From Gammaproteobacteria bacterium UBA1119 (GTDB lineage Bacteria; Pseudomonadota; Gammaproteobacteria; Pseudomonadales; Azotimanducaceae): 52,839 nt of DNA. The notes under the pieces were generated by a model, which did not search any database, was not told the DNA's origin, and saw only the letters and a list, made by a program, of their open reading frames with translations. Each line of letters begins with the position of its first letter. Position 1 is the stretch's first letter. This document shows, in pieces, positions 8,978 to 18,190 of the stretch. The position numbers were made by a program, and so were the translations under genes. Location of the stretch: assembly GCA_002313255.1 (NCBI GenBank), contig DCBA01000070.1, positions 1 to 52,839 of the forward strand. The letters are read 5' to 3'.

Positions 8978-9747
8978 GACCTTCTCCCCGTGATTGTAGC
9001 CGCGTTGCCAACGCAACTATTCGCGATTCTGACGAAGCCATCAACATCAATTTGTTCTGCACGTAACGAGGGATCGATACCGACCTTTTGCCAGGGGACT
9101 TTGAGGTCCTTTAGAGCGTTAGCAACACGTTTACGGCGTTGTCCGAAAGCCTGCCTTACGACCAAGTTAAATCCTGCCATATCGACTGGATTTACTGTCC
9201 TTTGCCGAGGTTCAAGTCGCACGAACGCTGATTGAACTGCTGGCTGCGGTCGAAACGCTTCGGAAGTCACATCGAACAAATACGTAATATCGCAATGGTA
9301 CTGAGCGGTGACAGAAAGCCGTCCCCACGCTTTGCTTCCAGGATCAGAGGTCAGCCGAAGTGCCACCTCCCGTTGCATCATGAAATTCATATCTCGAATC
9401 AAACACGCGTGCGCAAATAATCGAGTTAGCAACGGCGAGATGATGTTGTAGGGCAGATTGCCCACGACTCGCATACCAGAGAACTGATCGATTTCTAATT
9501 CCAATACGTCGCCCTCAATGACCTCAAGCGCTTCGTAACGATCTTTAAGGACCCCAACCAACTCACGGTCGATTTCAATTGCAACAACTTTATCCGCGGA
9601 CTCAAGAAGACCCGTCGTTAACGCCCCGAGACCGGGGCCTACTTCTAGAACTCGGTCGTGTGGCTGGATAGCCAGTACTGCATGAATACGATCTATCGCG
9701 CTTTCGTCGACGAGAAAATGCTGCCCAAATCTCTTACGTACCGGCAT
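8974..9747 (-). CDS. rsmA: 16S rRNA dimethyladenosine transferase RsmA (KsgA)
   Basis: Methylates two adjacent adenines near the 3' end of 16S rRNA during small-subunit maturation. The 257 residues contain the N-terminal RKRFGQHFLVD, the SAM-binding VLEVGPGLGALT, the acidic VVAIEIDREL and the catalytic NLPYNIISPLL (NxPY). The C-terminal region carries FGQRRKRVANAL. It follows surA after 22 bp. In many gammaproteobacteria pdxA lies between surA and rsmA; here it does not. Confidence 0.97.
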   Translation of the reverse strand: MPVRKRFGQHFLVDESAIDRIHAVLAIQPHDRVLEVGPGLGALTTGLLESADKVVAIEIDRELVGVLKDRYEALEVIEGDVLELEIDQFSGMRVVGNLPYNIISPLLTRLFAHACLIRDMNFMMQREVALRLTSDPGSKAWGRLSVTAQYHCDITYLFDVTSEAFRPQPAVQSAFVRLEPRQRTVNPVDMAGFNLVVRQAFGQRRKRVANALKDLKVPWQKVGIDPSLRAEQIDVDGFVRIANSCVGNAATITGRRS

Positions 9748-9769
9748 AGGCTACGTGATCAGTTCGTTT

Positions 9770-11077
9770 TCAATTATCGTTCAAGCGTATTTGGACATAC
9801 GCCTCGTCTCGAATCTGTTTCAACCATTCTTCCAACTTTTCGTCGTAACGACGGTTGTGCAGAATTTGAAGTGCCATATCGTCTAGCGATTCTTCACTCA
9901 TATCTTCCTCCCGGCGCTCAAGCACCTCGAGGATGTGCCAGCCGAACTGGCTCCGAAATACGTCCGAAATCTCGTTTTCGGGGATCGCATCCATGACGGC
10001 TCGAAACTCGTCGACAAAGTCCGCGCTATCTCTCCATCCAAGGTCCCCGCCAGCGAGCGCCGTACCGGCATCATCCGATACCTCGCGCGCTAAGTCGGCA
10101 AAATCCTCACCGGCAAGTACCCGTTCTCGGGCGCGATCAATTTCACTTCGCGCCACCACCTCAGACTTGATCTCCGATGGTTGAACAAGAATATGGCGAA
10201 CCTGAGTGCGTAGCTCCTTTTGCATGGATGCACCGCGCTTATCGAGCAACTGGATAATATGAATTCCGAGCGAGTTGGTGATTGGGTCCGGCGTCTCACC
10301 AATTTCAAGCTCAATCACCGTTTCACTAAATAACGAGGGCAGCTCTGCCGCTTGTCGCCACCCAAGATCCCCTCCTTCCAGTGCTGTTGAACCCGCGGAA
10401 TGGGCGATCGCCAGTCTGCTAAATTCTTCCCCCACTCTGAGTTTGCCTAATATATCGACGGCCATATCTTTCGCAGCGCTGACTGCCATATCGGATAGCG
10501 GATCTTCAATTCGCAATAGAATATGGCCGACGCGGTATTGGTCTGAAACCCATTCTTTAAAAAATGGAGATCCTCGTAGGTCTGCAACGTCCTGCTCTGT
10601 GATATAGATCTGCCGATTCACCATATCGCGCTGAACACGACTGAGGAGCATTTCCCTGCGAATTTCCTCGCGGAAGCTGCGATAAGAAACTCCTTCATCT
10701 GCTAACGACTGCTGAAAGCCGTCCAAGTCCATCCCGTTCTGCCCTGCAAATGAGGTCACGGCGTCCGTCAGCGTTTCGTCGTCGATAATGATTCCGCGAC
10801 GCTCCGCCTCTTGAATTTGCAAACTCTCGGTGATCAGCCGCTCCATCAACTGATTGAGTACGGTTTCCCGTGGAGGGACTTCTGTAGCACCCGACTGTTC
10901 CGCACGCTGGACGAAAAGCTCGTATCGGTTGAGTAATTCAGATACAAGTACCACATCGTCATCGACGATCGCTGCGATGGCGTCTACTTCTTCGATGACC
11001 GCGTGAACGTTCACGACGGCCAAGACCAACATACTAGAAACCAGTCTTGCAACCGCCGATCTAAAAGAGTATCCCAT
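9770..11077 (-). CDS. surA: periplasmic chaperone / peptidyl-prolyl isomerase SurA
   Basis: SurA escorts unfolded outer-membrane proteins, including LptD, across the periplasm. From ATG 11077 the product is 435 residues (E. coli 428) and begins with a signal peptide (GYSFRSAVARLVSSMLVLAV, with a HA-VIEEVD cleavage region). The N-terminal chaperone domain (VDAIAAIVDDDVVLVSELL) is followed by two parvulin domains, one starting near QYRVGHILLRI and one near QVRHILVQPSEI, each with the GGDLGWR motif. The open frame extends upstream to 11341 inside lptD, but only the 11077 start gives a signal peptide. It overlaps the lptD end by 17 bp. Confidence 0.96.
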   Translation of the reverse strand: MGYSFRSAVARLVSSMLVLAVVNVHAVIEEVDAIAAIVDDDVVLVSELLNRYELFVQRAEQSGATEVPPRETVLNQLMERLITESLQIQEAERRGIIIDDETLTDAVTSFAGQNGMDLDGFQQSLADEGVSYRSFREEIRREMLLSRVQRDMVNRQIYITEQDVADLRGSPFFKEWVSDQYRVGHILLRIEDPLSDMAVSAAKDMAVDILGKLRVGEEFSRLAIAHSAGSTALEGGDLGWRQAAELPSLFSETVIELEIGETPDPITNSLGIHIIQLLDKRGASMQKELRTQVRHILVQPSEIKSEVVARSEIDRARERVLAGEDFADLAREVSDDAGTALAGGDLGWRDSADFVDEFRAVMDAIPENEISDVFRSQFGWHILEVLERREEDMSEESLDDMALQILHNRRYDEKLEEWLKQIRDEAYVQIRLNDN

Positions 11078-13421
11078 CTTCTTCACCGTTCTCCTTCCCA
11101 TAACCGCGAATGCCATTCGAAAGCAGCGACTCCAAGCGACCCCCGAACCCAGCCAGTCCCTTAAACACCATCTGTACGAGCACGCCTTGTTCGCGCTGAG
11201 CGTCACCCAGCGCTCGATTGTCGCGTACAACAACGTAGTTGCGCCACATCGCACGTATTTGTAGGCAGCAATTGGTGTACTCCAGTCCAGCGAACGAATC
11301 GACGCTGCGCCCGTATCGCCAGTCCCGATTCCAACGCCCAAACACGTACCAATGGCGACTCAATCTCCAATATACGCCTAGATCCGTCTGTTCTATATCT
11401 TGGGGCACAAAACGCCGATAGCTTAGGTGATAGACCTGTCGGCTATTACGGCGAAAATCAAAAGAAAACCCCGCCTCACCCACCGCGTTCTCGTTTGGGT
11501 CCCAGACAACGTGCGCCCTCGTGCTTGCCCTCCGACTAATCTGTACGCGAGACGATCCAACAATCTCTGACGTTCTCGCCAACTCATACGTCGTCGGTTC
11601 CCCGAACAACATTGTTCGTCGATCCGAAAAGTGGATGATGGAACCAACGTTTAAACGTGCGTACTCGCGACCATCGCGGTTGCCTATCACACGCGAAGTA
11701 ATTCCCACAGCGAGCTGATTCGCGTCCATTATTCGATCAAGACCGGCATAGCGATTGGTACGAAAAAGCTGCGTATAACGAAATGCGACCGGTCCGCTGT
11801 CAAACCGCGGGAGATCGTCCTGGTTCTCATATTCTTGATATAAATAAAAGAGACGTGGCTCGATCGTCTGCGCCACGTCTGTTCCCCGAAATCGCGTTTG
11901 GCGGTCGAACATTAACCCGACGTCCGCTGAGGCCATCCCGAGCGTGCGGCTTTTCCGACTTTCACCGTCTACCTGCGCGCCACGCAAATCATACTGGGTA
12001 TGTCGCATACGTCCGGTAAGGTTTAAGAACCCCCAAGAACGCGACATCGGGAACCGAATTTCTGGTTCGAGATGAATTCGGTCACCTCTAATTCCATCCG
12101 TCAACCCCACTGACGCACGATCCAAATCGAAACGGGCCCATGCAGCATCCAGCGAAAGAGATACTCGTCCTACATGTCTAGCGTAGGAGGCCTCAAATTC
12201 CGGTATTCGTTCATAGGGACGAGCCCGGGTCTCGAGCAGCTGAAAGCGCTGTAATCGTAATCGTGCGGTTAGATCATTTCCTAAATAACCGAGTTCGGCG
12301 CGGCGTTCGAGCGCGTAACGACTCGTGATCTCTATATCGGTACCGAGATCGCTGAAGTAATCCAGATCGCTGACCGCAGAGTAGTCAACGTGGGTTCGAA
12401 ACCGTCCAACGCGTCCATCGTGCTTGATGCCAAGCATCCAACGATCGGCGGGATCAAATGCCCCAGCGACGCCACTCCCAAGAAAATCTTCACGGGTCCA
12501 GCTGCCGTTATATTGATCATCGTTGGGTAAGATCGATGCGTTGATGCCCGATTCCGCCCAACGACTCTTGTGACGGAATTCCATAGCGGCCTCGATGCCC
12601 CTTTCAGTCATTAATCGCGGCGTCAACGTCGCATCGTAATTGGGCGCGAGATTTAGATAGTAGGGTAAACCTATATCAACACCGTCGTCCGACCCATACC
12701 CAACAGTGGGGAACAAAAAACCCGAAACACGAGCGTCTCGCGAGGGAAACCGAAACCGCGGCACAGCGACGACGGGAACACCAAACATGTCAATTTTCAC
12801 TTTATGGGCTACCGCAAAAACGGCGTTTTCATCCATCTCAAGGGTTTGAGCTCGAAATCTCCAGGCTCCGCCACCCGGCTGACATCGCGTCAACGATGTA
12901 CCCTCAAGCACAAGCTTATTGCCAATTCGCTCGATGCGATCGGCGTGGCCTCGAATCCCAGATTCGAAGAATACGAATTCTGCCGCTTCCATGACCGCCC
13001 GATCGTCACTCAAGGACATTTCCCCTCGGGCCGCCTCGATTACGATTCCGGGCTCAAAGAAAGTCGCGCCATTGGGAATCGAAACGCGATTGGCGTCGCG
13101 ACCCAAAATTGCCAAATCCGTGTGAATACGGCGCTCACCTTCTACCAAGCGAACGTTACCGGTAAGCAGGCTGTCGCCTTGTTCTCGGTATACGACGCTG
13201 TCAGCACGAGCTCGAATCTGGCCACCAATCGATCGGCCGTCTTCCTCCAGGAATAGTTTGGGTTCGCGATACGCTCCGTCACAATACGCAGGTATATCCG
13301 CACCTTCCTGAAGAAGATCATCACGATGGACCCAAAATGTAGAGGCCAGACCATCCGCCATGATCCCGATGGAAAGGCCCATAAACCAAAAGGTAGCGAG
13401 GGAGCGTGTCTTCCGAAGCAA
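11061..13421 (-). CDS. lptD: LPS-assembly outer-membrane protein LptD
   Basis: LptD with LptE inserts lipopolysaccharide into the outer leaflet. The 786 residues match the usual length (E. coli 784). A signal peptide (basic RKTR, then a hydrophobic stretch) precedes an OstA-like domain (DSVVYREQGDSLLTGNVRLVEGERRI) and a long C-terminal beta-barrel. The four cysteines of the essential disulfides appear conserved: C47 (AYCDGAYREP), one in TRCQPGGGAW, and the adjacent pair in TNCCLQIR near the C-terminus. The start is TTG 13421, with AGAGG upstream; it is preferred because it supplies the positively charged signal-peptide n-region. It is first in the block and is divergent from amgK. Confidence 0.95.
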   Translation of the reverse strand: MLRKTRSLATFWFMGLSIGIMADGLASTFWVHRDDLLQEGADIPAYCDGAYREPKLFLEEDGRSIGGQIRARADSVVYREQGDSLLTGNVRLVEGERRIHTDLAILGRDANRVSIPNGATFFEPGIVIEAARGEMSLSDDRAVMEAAEFVFFESGIRGHADRIERIGNKLVLEGTSLTRCQPGGGAWRFRAQTLEMDENAVFAVAHKVKIDMFGVPVVAVPRFRFPSRDARVSGFLFPTVGYGSDDGVDIGLPYYLNLAPNYDATLTPRLMTERGIEAAMEFRHKSRWAESGINASILPNDDQYNGSWTREDFLGSGVAGAFDPADRWMLGIKHDGRVGRFRTHVDYSAVSDLDYFSDLGTDIEITSRYALERRAELGYLGNDLTARLRLQRFQLLETRARPYERIPEFEASYARHVGRVSLSLDAAWARFDLDRASVGLTDGIRGDRIHLEPEIRFPMSRSWGFLNLTGRMRHTQYDLRGAQVDGESRKSRTLGMASADVGLMFDRQTRFRGTDVAQTIEPRLFYLYQEYENQDDLPRFDSGPVAFRYTQLFRTNRYAGLDRIMDANQLAVGITSRVIGNRDGREYARLNVGSIIHFSDRRTMLFGEPTTYELARTSEIVGSSRVQISRRASTRAHVVWDPNENAVGEAGFSFDFRRNSRQVYHLSYRRFVPQDIEQTDLGVYWRLSRHWYVFGRWNRDWRYGRSVDSFAGLEYTNCCLQIRAMWRNYVVVRDNRALGDAQREQGVLVQMVFKGLAGFGGRLESLLSNGIRGYGKENGEEDGILF

Positions 13422-13517
13422 ATTGATGTGGCCTCTAGCTGCAGCGAAGCTTCGGTTCAGTCTCTAGGACATTCACGTGGTATTGCGAATTTACCTGTGT
13501 AACCGGTGTACTTCGCT

Positions 13518-13545
13518 TTGCATTCCAACGCGCGGCGACTATAGT
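13518..13545 (+). promoter_or_regulatory. candidate sigma-70 promoter for amgK-murU
   Basis: TTGCAT (13518-13523) and TATAGT (13540-13545) are separated by 16 bp in the 177-bp divergent gap between lptD and amgK, about 55 bp before the amgK GTG. Each hexamer differs from consensus at two positions or fewer. No equally clear promoter is visible on the other strand for lptD. Confidence 0.4.
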
Positions 13546-13598
13546 CAATTTGGGCTCGCCCGAACAGGACGTGTGAACTTCCGTGATATCAGCCCGTA

Positions 13599-14585
13599 GT
13601 GAAGAACGTCCGCGTTAAAGCCCTCGCTCAATGGGTCAGCGACGTAACTGGCAACCAGGATGGATTGGTGCCGTTACCAGTTGAAGCAAGTGCCCGTAGG
13701 TTTTACCGCACGGCCCTTGGCGAGCGCTCTGTGGTGGTTATGGATGCCCCGCCCGACACTGAAGACAACGCACATTTTATTGCGCTATCAAATTGTTTTC
13801 GCCATGCCGAGGTATCTGTTCCGGAAGTCCTAGCAAGCGATCTGGAGCGAGGATTCCTTTTGGTTGAAGACTTTGGTGACAACCTCCTCGAACGGACGTA
13901 TGGGCGTGGTCAAGACGATAAAGTCCTGGGTCTCGCACTTGCTATGTTGGTCCGCATTCAAGGTATATCAGATCCGATTATCCCGACTTACACCACAGAA
14001 AGGTTTACTGCAGAGCTAGGGATTTTTCGGAAGTGGGTGCTCCAAGAGCTTATCGGTGTGTCCACCCTCCCTTTTGATGACGTTATCAATTTCCTCGTGC
14101 GTACGTGCGATACCCAACCTAAAGTCACGATTCATCGCGACTTTCATTGCCGCAATCTATTGCTTAAGCCAGACGGTACGATCGGTGCTGTCGACTTTCA
14201 AGATGCGCTCGTCGGTCCAATTTCCTACGACCTCGCCTCCATTCTCTATGACTGTTACTACCAGTTTCCTGACGCGACCATTGCGGCTTCGATAGCGCGG
14301 TACCTGCAGTTGGCGAGCGCGGCAGGACATTCCACGACCGATGGTGAGGAGGACTTTACACGGGTACTTGAAATCACGGCGGTACAACGGCAACTAAAAG
14401 CAGTCGGCATCTTCGCCCGCCTCAAGCTAAAGCAAGATCGAGCTAGTCACCTCGAAAACATCGTGCCCGTCATGCGTCGAGTATGCGAACTAATGACGAA
14501 ACACGGGGAGCTTATAGCGTGTGCGGAATGGTTAGAAACCACGACACTCCGCCCTATCCGGGATGCTGTCGCACGACTTCGATGA
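13599..14585 (+). CDS. amgK: anomeric N-acetylmuramate/N-acetylglucosamine kinase AmgK
   Basis: A 328-residue kinase with the aminoglycoside-phosphotransferase fold. Key residues: VTIHRDFHCRNLLL (catalytic Asp and the following Asn) and GAVDFQDALVGPISYDLASIL (metal-binding Asp). The N-lobe has the nucleotide-facing strand FLLVEDFGDNLLE. The fold alone is broad; the specific call comes from the next gene, murU, overlapping by ATGA. AmgK phosphorylates recycled MurNAc at the anomeric carbon and MurU converts it to UDP-MurNAc, bypassing early de novo steps, as known in Pseudomonas and relatives. The GTG start gives a family-typical length. Confidence 0.9.
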   Translation: MKNVRVKALAQWVSDVTGNQDGLVPLPVEASARRFYRTALGERSVVVMDAPPDTEDNAHFIALSNCFRHAEVSVPEVLASDLERGFLLVEDFGDNLLERTYGRGQDDKVLGLALAMLVRIQGISDPIIPTYTTERFTAELGIFRKWVLQELIGVSTLPFDDVINFLVRTCDTQPKVTIHRDFHCRNLLLKPDGTIGAVDFQDALVGPISYDLASILYDCYYQFPDATIAASIARYLQLASAAGHSTTDGEEDFTRVLEITAVQRQLKAVGIFARLKLKQDRASHLENIVPVMRRVCELMTKHGELIACAEWLETTTLRPIRDAVARLR

Positions 14586-15241
14586 AAGCAATGATCCTAG
14601 CCGCGGGAAAGGGCAAACGATTGCGACCCCTGACCGAAACGATGCCCAAACCCATGATTCCAATCGCAAGCGAGCCACTGATCGTGCATCAAATACGCTG
14701 GTTGCGGCATGCGGGAATCAGCGAAATCGTCATCAATCTCCATCATCTTGGAGAGCAGATCGAAAACAAATTAGGTTGCGGGGCCGATCTCGGCGTCCAC
14801 ATTACGTACTGTCACGAAGCAGAGCTCTTGGACACCGGCGGCGCGATTGTGAACGCGCTTCCCTACTTATTGCCGGGGCCTTTCTTGGTCCTCAACGGAG
14901 ACATCTGGACCAATTACCCCTTTAAACGACTGGTACAACGAACGCCAGACACTACGCATCTCGTTCTGACGCCGAAGCCTAGCCCCCGCGAGTCGGGCGA
15001 CTTTTATCTTGAAGGCAACTTGGTGAGACGCGGCGACAAGAACGATCTGGTTTTTTGTGGCATTGGCGTCCTGACTGAAAACACACTGCGACACGCGCCT
15101 GAGGGCATCTTCTCGATCACCAAAGACGTCTATTTCAAACGTCTGACCAATGACGAAATAACCGGAGAAATTTATGCCGGCGATTGGTTCGATATCGGTT
15201 CCCCAGATCAATTAAAGGCAGTGCGACGTCGATATTTTTGA
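14582..15241 (+). CDS. murU: N-acetylmuramate-1-phosphate uridylyltransferase MurU
   Basis: Makes UDP-MurNAc from MurNAc-1-phosphate in peptidoglycan recycling. The 219-residue protein has the sugar-nucleotidyltransferase signature MILAAGKGKRLRPLTETMPKPM, then GISEIVINLHHLGEQIE, LLDTGGAIVNALPYL, and the metal-binding LVLNGDIWTNY. The end, AGDWFDIGSPDQLKAV, is also typical. The frame is open upstream to 14483 within amgK, but ATG 14582, overlapping the amgK stop (ATGA), places the signature at the N-terminus as in known MurU proteins (about 223 residues). Confidence 0.92.
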   Translation: MKAMILAAGKGKRLRPLTETMPKPMIPIASEPLIVHQIRWLRHAGISEIVINLHHLGEQIENKLGCGADLGVHITYCHEAELLDTGGAIVNALPYLLPGPFLVLNGDIWTNYPFKRLVQRTPDTTHLVLTPKPSPRESGDFYLEGNLVRRGDKNDLVFCGIGVLTENTLRHAPEGIFSITKDVYFKRLTNDEITGEIYAGDWFDIGSPDQLKAVRRRYF

Positions 15242-15298
15242 GACCAGGGGCAAACTCAAACCAACCTGATCATGGGTCGGTGCTGTAGAATTGATTCT

Positions 15299-15961
15299 AT
15301 GGACGACCTCATCGCACCTTCAATACTCTCGGCAAACTTTGCCCGCCTAGGGGAAGAGGTGGATGCTGTTCTTGAGGCCGGTGCAGACGTTATTCATTTC
15401 GATGTGATGGACAATCATTACGTGCCCAATCTAACAATCGGACCGATTGTCCTAAGAGCGCTTCGTGATCATGGAATAGATAGTCCAATCGACGTCCATC
15501 TCATGGTGAAACCGGTCGATCGACTGATTAGCAACTTTGCCGAAGCGGGCGCAACTTACATATCTATTCATCCCGAAACAACCGAGAATCCCCATGCCTC
15601 CGTAAGTCTCATTCGTGCCGCTGGAGCCAAAGCGGGGCTCGTATTAAACCCCGGAACCTCCATCAACGTCTTGGACACCTTATTGGACGAGCTTGATCTT
15701 GTTCTGGTCATGTCGGTGAACCCCGGGTTCGGGGGTCAAGCTTTCATCCCGGCCAGCCTCGACAAAGTCCGCACCGTACGCTCCCTTGTGGACGACTCCG
15801 GCCGCGACGTACGGCTTGAAATCGACGGCGGGATCAAAATCGACAACATTCGGGCGGCCAAAGACGCGGGCGCGGATATGTTTGTCGCTGGTTCCGCCAT
15901 ATTCGGTAGTACGAATTACGCTAATACCATTTCCGCTATGCGCAGGGCTCTTAACGCCTAA
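15299..15961 (+). CDS. rpe: ribulose-phosphate 3-epimerase
   Basis: Interconverts ribulose-5-phosphate and xylulose-5-phosphate in the pentose phosphate pathway. The 220 residues form a TIM barrel with [37 protein letters not shown] (metal His/Asp), [29 protein letters not shown] and [12 protein letters not shown], ending with the phosphate-binding VAGSAIFG. I chose ATG 15299 because the family starts a few residues before IAPSILSA; an upstream ATG at 15272 would add nine residues. The rpe-gph-trpE order is common in gammaproteobacteria. Confidence 0.96.
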   Translation: MDDLIAPSILSANFARLGEEVDAVLEAGADVIHFDVMDNHYVPNLTIGPIVLRALRDHGIDSPIDVHLMVKPVDRLISNFAEAGATYISIHPETTENPHASVSLIRAAGAKAGLVLNPGTSINVLDTLLDELDLVLVMSVNPGFGGQAFIPASLDKVRTVRSLVDDSGRDVRLEIDGGIKIDNIRAAKDAGADMFVAGSAIFGSTNYANTISAMRRALNA

Positions 15962-15974
15962 AAGGCTACGCTCC

Positions 15975-16640
15975 GTGTATCAGGCTTATCTTTTTGATCT
16001 GGATGGAACTTTGGTCGATACCGCGCCCGATCTAAGTGCCGCCCTCAATTACGCGCTTCGGGAAACTGGCCATCCAAAGGTCGAGGAGGCCGACACTCGA
16101 CGATGGGTTGGACACGGAGCGAAGGTTATGATCGAGCACGCACTGAAGTACGTCCGTAAGGACGATACAACAGAAGAACTTCTCACATGCGTGCATCGGT
16201 TGTTTCTGGATCGTTACGCGAGTCATATCGCGGATAACAGTGTTCCTTATCCCAACACGGTGGAGACTCTCCAAACGCTTCGAGACGGCGGATTCAAACT
16301 TGGCGTAGTGACCAATAAAGCCATTCATCTAACGCGATTACTGCTTGACCACTTGGATCTAGAACAATATTTCGATGTCGTCGTTGGCGGCGATTCCATG
16401 CAGGTTCGCAAACCAGGTCCCGAGCCCGCTCTTTACGCGTGTAACGAACTTGATACGGTTCCATCGGAGACGCTTTTTGTCGGTGATTCCGAAACGGACA
16501 TTGGGTGTGCCCGTGCAGCTGGTTGCGACGTTGTCTGCGTCAAGGATGGATATAACCATGTGACGAAACTTGAGGATCTCGGCGCGGACGCGATCATCGG
16601 CTCATTAATGGATCTTTTACGTGAGGAACGTTTTTCGTGA
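15975..16640 (+). CDS. gph: phosphoglycolate phosphatase
   Basis: A 221-residue HAD-superfamily phosphatase that removes 2-phosphoglycolate, a by-product of DNA 3'-end repair. Motif I is [15 protein letters not shown] with the nucleophile Asp; motif II lies in LGVVTNKA; motif III Lys is in [10 protein letters not shown]; motif IV is [16 protein letters not shown]. The start is GTG 15975, preceded by AAAGG, placing motif I near the N-terminus as usual. The open frame runs further upstream inside rpe but has no such support. It overlaps trpE by GTGA, so the two are probably translationally coupled. Confidence 0.95.
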   Translation: MYQAYLFDLDGTLVDTAPDLSAALNYALRETGHPKVEEADTRRWVGHGAKVMIEHALKYVRKDDTTEELLTCVHRLFLDRYASHIADNSVPYPNTVETLQTLRDGGFKLGVVTNKAIHLTRLLLDHLDLEQYFDVVVGGDSMQVRKPGPEPALYACNELDTVPSETLFVGDSETDIGCARAAGCDVVCVKDGYNHVTKLEDLGADAIIGSLMDLLREERFS

Positions 16641-18124
16641 ACGCGCAGGAATTCGCTGCATATGCCGATGACGGCTATAACCGCATTCCCGTAGTGCACG
16701 ACGTCATTGCCGACATGGAAACACCCCTATCTGTTTACCTGAAACTTGCGAATGGTGCGTTCAGCTACCTGCTCGAATCCGCCGCACAAGGCGGCGAGAA
16801 ATGGGGCCGCTATTCGATCGTGGGATTGCCATCAAGCACCGTGCTCCACGTATCCGGGAACCAGCTCACGGTTACGACCGATGGCGAAATAGTTGAGCGC
16901 ATCGACACCGAAGACCCGCTCTCGTTCATAGAAACGTACCAAGCCGGGTTCCGAGTACCGTTGGTTGAAGGCCTGCCACGATTCTACGGAGGCCTGGTCG
17001 GCTACTTTGGCTACGATACGGTCCGATACGTGGAGCGCCGGCTGCGGTCGTCCGCCCCACCGGATCCAGTTGGCACTCCCGATATTCTCCTGATGGTCTC
17101 CAACGACGTCGCCGTATACGACAACGTTTCGAGTCGGCTGCAGTTAATTAGCTTGGCCGATCCAACCGCACCACATGCATACGAGCGAGCGATCGAAGAT
17201 CTCCATGCTTTGGCAGGCAAGTTAGACTCCCCTTTACCGCCAATACCCCGAGTCGACATCGATTCGCCAACCGAAGAAAAGGACTTCACGTCCGATTTCG
17301 GCGAGGATAATTTCATGCAAGCGGTCGAGCGTATCCGCGAGTACACACGGTCCGGAGACGTCATGCAGGTCGTCCTTGCACAACGTATGTCAGCGCCGTT
17401 CAAGTCGGCTCCACTCGATTTATACCGCGCTTTGCGCAGCCTCAATCCCTCTCCTTACATGTACTACATGGACTTGGACGAATTCCATATTGTTAGCTCG
17501 TCTCCTGAAATCCTGGCCCGAGTCGATAACGGCAACATCGTCAATAGGCCGTTAGCCGGGACTCGCCGCCGTGGTTACTCGGACGAAGAGGATTTAGCAC
17601 TCGAACAAGAATTGCTCTCAGATCCAAAAGAAATCGCTGAACATCTGATGTTGATTGACCTTGGACGCAACGACGTCGGCCGCGTGGCCGAGATAGGAAC
17701 CGTCGAAGTCACGGAACAGTTTGCCGTCGAGCGTTATTCGCATGTGATGCACATCTCCTCGCAAATAGAGGCTAGGTTGGCGTCTGGCAAAACGGCGATG
17801 GACGTACTTCGAGCAACCCTTCCGGTCGGCACACTTTCTGGCGCACCCAAAATCCGGGCTATGGAGATCATCGATGAATTGGAGCCGGTCAAGCGCGGTA
17901 TCTATGGAGGCGCCGTTGGCTACCTTGCGTGGAACGGTAACATGGATACTGCCATTGCCATTCGCACCGCCGTCATCAAAGACGACGTACTCTATATTGA
18001 GGCTGGTGGTGGAATTGTTGCCGATTCGGTACCGAGGCTTGAATGGGAAGAAAGCATGAATAAGGGTCGCGCTATTTTTCAAGCGGTGCGGTTGGTCGAA
18101 AGCGGATTCGAAAACGACGAATAA
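16637..18124 (+). CDS. trpE: anthranilate synthase component I TrpE
   Basis: Converts chorismate to anthranilate with ammonia supplied by TrpG, the first step of tryptophan synthesis. The 495-residue protein has the N-terminal tryptophan-binding LLES motif ([19 protein letters not shown]), suggesting feedback inhibition, and the C-terminal chorismate-binding domain with [14 protein letters not shown] [65 protein letters not shown] and [14 protein letters not shown] 16637 overlaps the gph stop. The partner trpG is 4.4 kb downstream rather than adjacent. Confidence 0.97.
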   Translation: MNAQEFAAYADDGYNRIPVVHDVIADMETPLSVYLKLANGAFSYLLESAAQGGEKWGRYSIVGLPSSTVLHVSGNQLTVTTDGEIVERIDTEDPLSFIETYQAGFRVPLVEGLPRFYGGLVGYFGYDTVRYVERRLRSSAPPDPVGTPDILLMVSNDVAVYDNVSSRLQLISLADPTAPHAYERAIEDLHALAGKLDSPLPPIPRVDIDSPTEEKDFTSDFGEDNFMQAVERIREYTRSGDVMQVVLAQRMSAPFKSAPLDLYRALRSLNPSPYMYYMDLDEFHIVSSSPEILARVDNGNIVNRPLAGTRRRGYSDEEDLALEQELLSDPKEIAEHLMLIDLGRNDVGRVAEIGTVEVTEQFAVERYSHVMHISSQIEARLASGKTAMDVLRATLPVGTLSGAPKIRAMEIIDELEPVKRGIYGGAVGYLAWNGNMDTAIAIRTAVIKDDVLYIEAGGGIVADSVPRLEWEESMNKGRAIFQAVRLVESGFENDE

Positions 18125-18190
18125 CGGCAACCGACTGGCGCTAGGTTTCGCCGAAAACCTGCGCTAATCTCTCGAGGAGATGGGGAGAAG

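Noticed and set aside
9770..11341. A surA open frame running 88 codons further upstream.
   Set aside because: The extension lies within lptD, has no Shine-Dalgarno or signal peptide at its start, and the family begins at the later ATG (11077).
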